From an uncultured Clostridia bacterium (GTDB taxonomy: Bacteria; Bacillota; Clostridia; Oscillospirales; Acutalibacteraceae), in contig CAMYWU010000060.1 in assembly GCA_947302895.1 (NCBI GenBank), forward strand, positions 1 through 8,001: DNA of 8,001 nucleotides. Reading direction: 5' to 3'. The notes beneath the pieces were generated by a model. It was not told the DNA's origin, did no database searches, and worked only from the letters and a program-made list of their open reading frames with translations. A program made the translations under genes and the position numbers. Numbering within the stretch: the stretch's first letter is position 1; every line of letters begins with the position of its first letter. This document shows positions 1-5,294 of this stretch, piece after piece.

Positions 1-54
1 GAAGAGGGCGAGGAAGAGGATGAGTCCGACCTGCCCCAGACTCCTGCGGGAAGG
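1..54 (+). other. Acidic linker of gene A
   Basis: The first 18 codons of the window read EEGEEEDESDLPQTPAGR: a run of Glu/Asp followed by a Pro-containing linker. It sits just before the helical segment shared with gene B. Gene B has nothing comparable; its signal peptide cleavage site is followed directly by DDSLSALEGA and the common segment. The linker is therefore an extra element of gene A, and its full length is hidden by the window edge. Confidence 0.7.
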
Positions 55-3000
55 CTTATAAGAGCAATTTCAAAATACGAAAAGAAGATGAACGGCACTG
101 TTTATTACGATATGGCTGATGCATATGATGCGTATGTTAAGGCAAATCAGGCATATGATGCGTATAAATACGGTAATTCCGATATCGACCTTGACACCTA
201 TGCCGTATCCCTCCTTGAAAAAACCGAAGCTCTCGAAAAATGGGAATACAGTGTGGATACAGTAACTCCTTATTTTGACGGAGATACAGGCGATAACAGC
301 GCATATGCCGAAAACGGCGTTGCAAATGTTTTATATTGGGGAAGCCCCTATGAAAACGACGGCGCAAAATTCTCAAACGAAACCGCCGACTGCGTTATTG
401 AGCTCTGGTATCCTATGAACACCGTTCTTCTTTTAGACGGAATAAAAACTCCCGCAATGCCCATATTGGGTATGGCAAAAAGGGATACCTCGAGCACAAG
501 ATATGTTTATCAGCTCTATCCCTGCGCTTCGGCAAACGATATGTCAAACAGCGAGAATTTCAAGCTCGGAACTTCGAACGATACACGCTGGTTCGGTTCA
601 AACGGAAAAACCCACAGAACTCATAACTGGATATGGACCGTTAATCAGAAGGAAGGCGAGAATGTAGGCTACATAAAGGGCGAAGCAGGCGCAACTGCAA
701 CGGATACCCGTCTGTATCTTTCAAGAAACGACGGTATGTTTGGAGCGGGCGCAATAAACTATTGGGCTTCCTTTGCAAACACTCTTCGTTTCAAAGGCAA
801 TCAAAGCGAATATGTTAAATCCTATACTGTTGACTGGTATGGCGTTTCGGGTAATGATATAAGCGATTTCAGGGTTATGAGCCCCTCGAATCAGATTCAT
901 ATTGTTAATATAAAACCGCTTCTTGAAAGAATGGACAGCCCTTCAAATATGGCATATCTTTCCCTTTCGGAAAACAGCTATACCCAGGGCGGATTAAAGG
1001 AAATCCTTGAAGCATACGACAGGGCAACAATTGTTAATCCCGGTATTTATGATTATGGCGATACCTCAAATCTCAGCCGAATTGCTTTGGATATTGAAAA
1101 CGCCTGCAATGCGCTTGATAATGCAAGCGTAAGCGCTGATAAATCGGGCTATACGAGCCTGAGAAAAGCGATTTCTTCAAAAAAGAAGATATATGAAGCA
1201 GGCGATGAGGGCTATAAGGCTGAATCCTGGAGCGAATTTTCCGCTATATATAACGAGGCGGTAAGGATATTTGCCGATGTTCCCCAAACGGGCTACAACA
1301 GCGATACCGACGATAAGGCAACTGCTCAGTATGCAGGCGAGGTTGCAGCGTATCTGAATAGCTTTGAGCTTGAAACTATCTATGATAAGGTTGATACAAG
1401 CGAGCTTGAAATTGAAGCAGATTATGCCATAGCAAACAGCTCTGTTTTTACAGCGGATTCCTATGCTCTTTCAAATATTGAAAGCGTTGTTTCGGCGGCT
1501 AAGGCTGCTGTCTGGGAAGATGAGGATAACTATCCCAACGCAAAATTCAAGCTCAATCTCAGTGACGAAAACGGCGAAATTGTTTTACAGCAGATAAACC
1601 ATGTTAAAGAGGCGATTTATGCGCTGAGGATAGATAAGAATGCAACAGTAGCTTCGCTTGATGATAAATCAATGAATTTTGCTGTTGCCTGGTCTGAAAA
1701 CTATTCCTCGGAGGACTACGGCAACCATGCCGAGCTTGCTTCTGCGGTTGCGGCGGCAAATGCCTTTGTTGTTACCGTAAACAATGCAACAAAGGGCTGT
1801 ATTGAAAACAAAATCAGCGAGTATAAGGAAAAAACCAGAGCGATAATAAATGCAATTAATCTTCTCAGACCTGCGTTTGATAAGATAACAAACGGAACCT
1901 GGGGAAGCTATACTGCGGATGATGCAACGATGGTTAAATCAACCGAGGATAACGACGACAGATGGACTCTTAATTTTATCAGAAATAATAATGTTGTTGT
2001 TTTCAGAACGGAATATGCGCCGTTTACTATTGATTTGGGCGGAGCAAAGCTTGTCTGGTATTCGGGCGATAAGGACCACGACGGACATCTTGATACAATT
2101 AATATTTATGATGTCAGCGAGGATAATGCAGTTGGCGAGATACTTTCGGGAACAAGGCAGTATAAGATTTTCGGAAGTCTTGACGGCGTTTCGATTGAGG
2201 ATAGAGCCTCCCAGTATCCCGGTATGCTCTCAGCTTCAACCGAGGAAAACAGCACCTATAAAATTAAAAATCTAACAGTCAGCTATTCCTCTGCGGACAG
2301 GCTCGGCAGGGATATGGACGGCTTTGATGTTTATGATAATTCCTTCTTGTTTGATGAGGTTCTTTCCTCAACTCAGGGCTGTGAATATAACGACCTTAAG
2401 GGCGTTGTTTCCGCACGCCACGGTAATACGGATATAAACGCTCAGTTTACAGTTTCCATACCAAAAGAGGGCAAGAAAACCCTTTCAGCTTCAACTCTTC
2501 CGAAAATGACGGAGCACACCCTCGAATCAAATATCGGAATGGTTTATTACTGGAAATACACCAATACTTCAATATTATGGCACGGCTATTCCCACGATAG
2601 AAACGCCTATACACAGACAACTTATGTTATGAATATCGCACCGTTGATAGAGCTTATCAACAGATGCAGGGAGTATGAGGATAAGGAGAAGATATACCAG
2701 ATTGAATCCTGGAATAACTTCGCATCAGCGCTCTCATCTGCAAGGGGCAATATGAACTACGGCGATATGACCGCGGATGATATTGAAGCAGCTTGCCAGA
2801 CGAGATATACAAATCTATGGAATGCGTTTGAAACTCTTAAAGCCTCACCTGCAGCGAATAACGAAAGCATTCATACTGCGGTTGAAGCGGATGAAAATGT
2901 TGGCAATATCTTCAAGGCAGATAACAGGGACGGAAGATGGAGCCAGAGCAGATGGAATACGTTTAAACAGGCGTATCTTGAAGCAGCAGGAGCAATAGAG

Positions 3001-4938
3001 CAGGAGGGTAAGTATTCGGATTACAACGTCAGAAATTATGATGAAAGCGAACAGGGGGCAATTGATGAAATAGCCTCTGCATTAACAACGGCGTATAACG
3101 AGCTTATCACATATGGTTGCCATGCTGATTTCAGTCCCGTGTATAACGCAGCAGTAACAGCGCTTGAGGATAATCTGTATACAGTATCATCGCTTGAAGC
3201 GCTCAAAGCAGAGCTTAAGAATGCTGATAAATATCCTTATCTCAATATGGAGGAGGAAAACAAAGCTTCAATATATGCAGAACAGAATATTGTTGATGAA
3301 ATACTTTCAGAAGCAAATGCAATAACTGAGGCATTTAATACTATTCCTGTTCAAAAGAATTCGTATGTTGATGAAAGTGCGCTTGAAGCTGCAAAGATAG
3401 TTGCAAAGGCTCAGATTAAAGACCCTGATGCATATTCAAATATTGATGAAATCAAAGCGCTGATTGATGCTGCTGATAATTCAGAGAATGTTACTGTGTT
3501 TGATGATTACATCGTTGCAGGCGTTAAGTATGCAAGCGTTGAAGAAATCAACGCAGCAGTTTCAGCATTGCTCAGCGGACTTGCCACGAAGTCCTATACT
3601 GTTTCGGTTGTTGATGAAAACGGAAAAGCAATTAATGCTTCCTTCAGGGATATGGAAGGCAATGTTATTGAATCGGAAAACGGTATTGCTGCAATCGACT
3701 ATGGAACAAGAGTAACGGTTTATTCTCCTGATAATGAGGATGTTGATTGGTTCTATAGTTATTCGTCAAATACAGTCAGCCAAACCGCTTCAAAATACTA
3801 TACAACGGATAAATGGATGAACTTAACTGTTAAGGGTGATACAGTATTAACCCTCAAGAGCGCAGCAACTCAGGCAGAAACCGTTAAGATAAGCTATGTA
3901 AACGCATTAACAGGCAAAACCTTTGCTGTTGATTATGCATCAAAGGGAGAGGAATATGAGTTCCGGAATGCTCCCATTCTTGCATACTATACCTTTGCAG
4001 GATATGCGCTTGAAGCAGACAGCGAGGAATATGTATCATCAATAACTCCGGATGGGGATACAGTTGTTTTTGCAAAATATACCTTTGATACGGATAAGGA
4101 TTATTTCACAGTATATATCGGTAATATTAACGGCGGTGTAACAACAACGCAGTATTTGCCCGAGGACCTTGAGTATAACGACCTGGTTGAGTTCACTCTT
4201 GGAGACGGAACCTATGGCGGAGAAGACAGCGGACTGTATCAGTCGGGAAAGAAGAACGGACAGTATAGGATAAACGGAGAAACCTATTCACTTCCGGGAA
4301 CAGCAAAGAACCCGATGAAATACACGTCAGATGAAATCTATGCCTGGGCAGTTGTCAAAGAGGATGATATGGAAGTATGGGATGAATACAGAGGCGAAGC
4401 TTCACAATCGGAATATCTTCCCGATGTTGAAAAGATAGTAATGTATGGAGAAAGCTATAGCTTCAGAGTATGTGAGGATGTATATGTAATACCATACAGC
4501 CAAGAGGAATTTGATGAAGCAGTTGGAGCAGGGTTAATTCAAGGCGTTTCAACAGAGGTTAAAGCTGCAGTTTATGTAAATGATAAAATACAAAACGAAA
4601 CAGGCGGACAGAAGATAACAATGATAGGCAACTTTACTATGCCACCGGGGGATTACACGCTTGTTGAAGCAGGAATGATATTCAAGGCAACAACAAACGG
4701 GGTAATACCATCAGAGGATTTAACGCTTGGCAATGTTGGAACAAACGGGGTTTCAAGAATGAAATCAAGCCAGCACACGGCGGGAAATCAGTTTGTTATA
4801 TCTGTAACGACAAAGAAGTTCATCGGAACGAATACAACGATAACAGCAATGTACAGGGCGTATATGATATATACTGACTCAAGCAAACAGTATGTTGTTT
4901 ATTCCGATGCGGCAACGGATTCGGCATTAATCGAATAA
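1..4938 (+). CDS. Large secreted/surface multidomain protein with FIVAR-like helical modules, gene A (5'-partial)
   Basis: The frame is open from base 1 to the TAA at 4936-4938, about 1,645 codons. The first in-frame ATG (88) is not the real start: it aligns with an internal Met of gene B (KMNGT versus KMDGT), and in-frame codons upstream also align, so start and signal peptide lie left of the window. Counting Met88 as residue 1: helical segment 1-55 with a 10-residue AYDAY repeat; beta-rich module 1 about 60-270, ending VNIKPLLERM; helical region about 283-595 with a FIVAR-like unit near 352-420 (GYKAESWSEF core); beta-rich module 2 about 597-848, ending MNIAPLIELINRC; second helical region about 850-1165, with more FIVAR-like units (ESWNNF near 875, SRWNTF near 955); beta-rich C-terminus 1171-1616 with an InlB B-repeat-like unit near 1267-1334. 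No LPXTG motif, hydrophobic tail, dockerin or SLH domain is visible, so the means of cell attachment is unknown. No catalytic motif was recognised. FIVAR modules are typical of Gram-positive surface proteins; the specific function is unknown. Confidence 0.9.
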   Translation, partial: EEGEEEDESDLPQTPAGRLIRAISKYEKKMNGTVYYDMADAYDAYVKANQAYDAYKYGNSDIDLDTYAVSLLEKTEALEKWEYSVDTVTPYFDGDTGDNSAYAENGVANVLYWGSPYENDGAKFSNETADCVIELWYPMNTVLLLDGIKTPAMPILGMAKRDTSSTRYVYQLYPCASANDMSNSENFKLGTSNDTRWFGSNGKTHRTHNWIWTVNQKEGENVGYIKGEAGATATDTRLYLSRNDGMFGAGAINYWASFANTLRFKGNQSEYVKSYTVDWYGVSGNDISDFRVMSPSNQIHIVNIKPLLERMDSPSNMAYLSLSENSYTQGGLKEILEAYDRATIVNPGIYDYGDTSNLSRIALDIENACNALDNASVSADKSGYTSLRKAISSKKKIYEAGDEGYKAESWSEFSAIYNEAVRIFADVPQTGYNSDTDDKATAQYAGEVAAYLNSFELETIYDKVDTSELEIEADYAIANSSVFTADSYALSNIESVVSAAKAAVWEDEDNYPNAKFKLNLSDENGEIVLQQINHVKEAIYALRIDKNATVASLDDKSMNFAVAWSENYSSEDYGNHAELASAVAAANAFVVTVNNATKGCIENKISEYKEKTRAIINAINLLRPAFDKITNGTWGSYTADDATMVKSTEDNDDRWTLNFIRNNNVVVFRTEYAPFTIDLGGAKLVWYSGDKDHDGHLDTINIYDVSEDNAVGEILSGTRQYKIFGSLDGVSIEDRASQYPGMLSASTEENSTYKIKNLTVSYSSADRLGRDMDGFDVYDNSFLFDEVLSSTQGCEYNDLKGVVSARHGNTDINAQFTVSIPKEGKKTLSASTLPKMTEHTLESNIGMVYYWKYTNTSILWHGYSHDRNAYTQTTYVMNIAPLIELINRCREYEDKEKIYQIESWNNFASALSSARGNMNYGDMTADDIEAACQTRYTNLWNAFETLKASPAANNESIHTAVEADENVGNIFKADNRDGRWSQSRWNTFKQAYLEAAGAIEQEGKYSDYNVRNYDESEQGAIDEIASALTTAYNELITYGCHADFSPVYNAAVTALEDNLYTVSSLEALKAELKNADKYPYLNMEEENKASIYAEQNIVDEILSEANAITEAFNTIPVQKNSYVDESALEAAKIVAKAQIKDPDAYSNIDEIKALIDAADNSENVTVFDDYIVAGVKYASVEEINAAVSALLSGLATKSYTVSVVDENGKAINASFRDMEGNVIESENGIAAIDYGTRVTVYSPDNEDVDWFYSYSSNTVSQTASKYYTTDKWMNLTVKGDTVLTLKSAATQAETVKISYVNALTGKTFAVDYASKGEEYEFRNAPILAYYTFAGYALEADSEEYVSSITPDGDTVVFAKYTFDTDKDYFTVYIGNINGGVTTTQYLPEDLEYNDLVEFTLGDGTYGGEDSGLYQSGKKNGQYRINGETYSLPGTAKNPMKYTSDEIYAWAVVKEDDMEVWDEYRGEASQSEYLPDVEKIVMYGESYSFRVCEDVYVIPYSQEEFDEAVGAGLIQGVSTEVKAAVYVNDKIQNETGGQKITMIGNFTMPPGDYTLVEAGMIFKATTNGVIPSEDLTLGNVGTNGVSRMKSSQHTAGNQFVISVTTKKFIGTNTTITAMYRAYMIYTDSSKQYVVYSDAATDSALIE
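121..165 (+). repeat. Direct repeat of 15 bp, period 30, inside gene A
   Basis: GCATATGATGCGTAT occurs at 121-135 and again at 151-165. It encodes AYDAY twice in AYDAYVKANQ / AYDAYKYGNS, a 10-residue period. Gene B keeps the pattern in degraded form (AYDAYVEANK / ALDAYKFGSA), so the duplication predates the paralog split. It probably forms a Tyr/Ala-faced helix. Confidence 0.75.
2635..2689 (+). repeat. 55-bp perfect repeat, copy in gene A
   Basis: This stretch, encoding IAPLIELINRCREYEDKE, is identical base for base to 7947-8001 in gene B, including every third codon position. The sequence directly upstream differs in most codons. The identity may extend further, because the gene B copy is cut by the window edge. 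Confidence 0.9.
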
Positions 4939-4946
4939 CCAAAAGA

Positions 4947-4969
4947 GGAGGGCTTCAAGCCCTCCTTTT
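4947..4969 (+). terminator. Rho-independent terminator of gene A
   Basis: GGAGGGCTT and AAGCCCTCC form a 9-bp perfect inverted repeat around one C; in RNA the likely fold is a 7-bp GC-rich stem with a UUCAA loop. TTTT follows directly, and an AAAA run lies just upstream. It begins eight bases after the gene A stop codon, the expected position for an intrinsic terminator. Confidence 0.9.
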
Positions 4970-4970
4970 C

Positions 4971-5005
4971 AAATGATAACAGGGGTCAGACCCCTGTTAT
5001 CATTT
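4971..5005. repeat. 35-bp perfect palindrome (REP-like), copy 1
   Basis: The arm AAATGATAACAGGGGTC (4971-4987) is followed by a single A and its exact reverse complement (4989-5005), giving 17-bp arms. It lies one base beyond the gene A terminator. The core 4975-5003 is repeated exactly at 5051-5079. A perfectly symmetrical repeated palindrome with a GGGGTC/GACCCC centre resembles dispersed extragenic palindromes of the REP or small MITE kind; that assignment is inference. It could also act as a second, bidirectional transcription stop or an mRNA 3'-end stabiliser. Confidence 0.85.
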
Positions 5006-5049
5006 AGGAATACCGCCACGAAAATCAAGTAATATAGACAATCTATTAG

Positions 5050-5094
5050 CGATAACAGGGGTCAGACCCCTGTTATCATCCTGTTATCGTTTTT
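5050..5094 (+). terminator. Terminator-like three-arm structure built on palindrome copy 2
   Basis: After copy 2 the right arm is duplicated: CCTGTTATCAT (5069-5079) is followed by CCTGTTATCGT (5080-5090). The left arm CGATAACAGG (5050-5059) can pair with the first right arm or, for 10 bp plus flanking G-U and A-U pairs, with the second (5080-5089), which is followed by five Ts (5090-5094). The second fold looks like a terminator with a small GGTC/GACC hairpin in its loop. It may be a backup terminator isolating gene B; switching between folds is possible but unproven. Confidence 0.5.
5051..5079. repeat. Palindromic repeat (REP-like), copy 2
   Basis: This is an exact second copy of the 29-bp core at 4975-5003, 76 bp downstream. 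The palindromic part is 5051-5077 (13-bp arms GATAACAGGGGTC and GACCCCTGTTATC around one A). The intervening 5006-5050 shows no gene and only a weak 5-bp inverted repeat (ATAGA/TCTAT). Confidence 0.88.
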
Positions 5095-5124
5095 GTGCTG
5101 ATGAACAGGTGCTTTTTTATTATC

Positions 5125-5153
5125 TTGACTGTTTACTTAATTTGTATTATTAT
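5125..5153 (+). promoter_or_regulatory. Sigma-A-type promoter for gene B
   Basis: The -35 element TTGACT (5125-5130) and -10 element TATTAT (5148-5153) each match the consensus in five of six bases and are separated by the optimal 17 bp, in AT-rich sequence. Transcription would begin near 5160, leaving a leader of about 50 nt. Position downstream of the gene A terminator supports independent transcription of gene B. Confidence 0.75.
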
Positions 5154-5161
5154 AAATATGG

Positions 5162-5177
5162 ATTAGTTTAAACTAAT
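5162..5177. promoter_or_regulatory. 16-bp perfect palindrome at the gene B transcription start, candidate operator
   Basis: ATTAGTTTAAACTAAT is fully self-complementary and lies just downstream of the -10 element, at about +2 to +17. A symmetrical site here is where a dimeric repressor would block initiation; the TTAG...CTAA outline is reminiscent of MarR-like operators. No regulator gene is in the window. It could instead form a weak hairpin at the 5' end of the transcript. Confidence 0.45.
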
Positions 5178-5197
5178 ATCGGATTTTTCAATACCAC

Positions 5198-5203
5198 GGA
5201 GAG
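5198..5203 (+). promoter_or_regulatory. Ribosome binding site of gene B
   Basis: GGAGAG (5198-5203) places the GGAG core nine bases before ATG 5211. This fixes the start codon together with the signal peptide that follows. Confidence 0.8.
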
Positions 5204-5210
5204 TGAGAAT

Positions 5211-5294
5211 ATGTTTAAGCTTTTAAAGAAAACGGCGGCTGTTTTGCTGTGTGCGGTTATTTCGATAAGCGCAATGCCTTTTGTTGCGCTTGCC
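5211..5294 (+). other. Sec-type signal peptide of gene B
   Basis: The first 28 codons give a short basic n-region (MFKLLKK), a hydrophobic stretch of about 19 residues (Ala/Val/Leu/Ile rich) and an AXA-type site ALA before Asp-Asp, matching a signal peptidase I substrate. Cys14 is preceded by Leu-Leu, which does not fit a lipobox, so a lipoprotein is unlikely. The protein should be exported to the envelope or medium. Confidence 0.88.

Noticed and set aside
88..90. ATG at 88 as the true start of gene A
   Set aside because: In-frame codons upstream are open to base 1 and align with the N-terminus of mature gene B; this Met aligns with an internal Met, and no signal peptide follows it.
1919..2275. 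Plus-strand alternative-frame open frames (also 2777-2998, 3464-3715, 6496-6873)
   Set aside because: They overlap conserved protein modules of genes A or B in another frame; conservation between the paralogs follows the long frame.
5051..5060. Resemblance of GATAACAGGG to part of the I-SceI homing endonuclease site
   Set aside because: Only a 10-base core matches and the flanks differ; it is explained by the symmetrical repeat and there is no intron or endonuclease gene.
4971..5079. CRISPR array from the two identical 29-bp repeats
   Set aside because: There are only two repeats, each almost fully palindromic, with one 47-bp gap and no cas genes; an intergenic palindromic repeat fits better.
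5160..5210. Riboswitch in the gene B leader
   Set aside because: The leader is only about 50 nt and shows just one small palindrome, too little for a known riboswitch class.
5252..5254. Lipoprotein signal peptide using Cys14 of gene B
   Set aside because: The residues before the Cys are Val-Leu-Leu, which lacks the Gly/Ala/Ser required just before a lipobox Cys; the ALA-DD site fits signal peptidase I.
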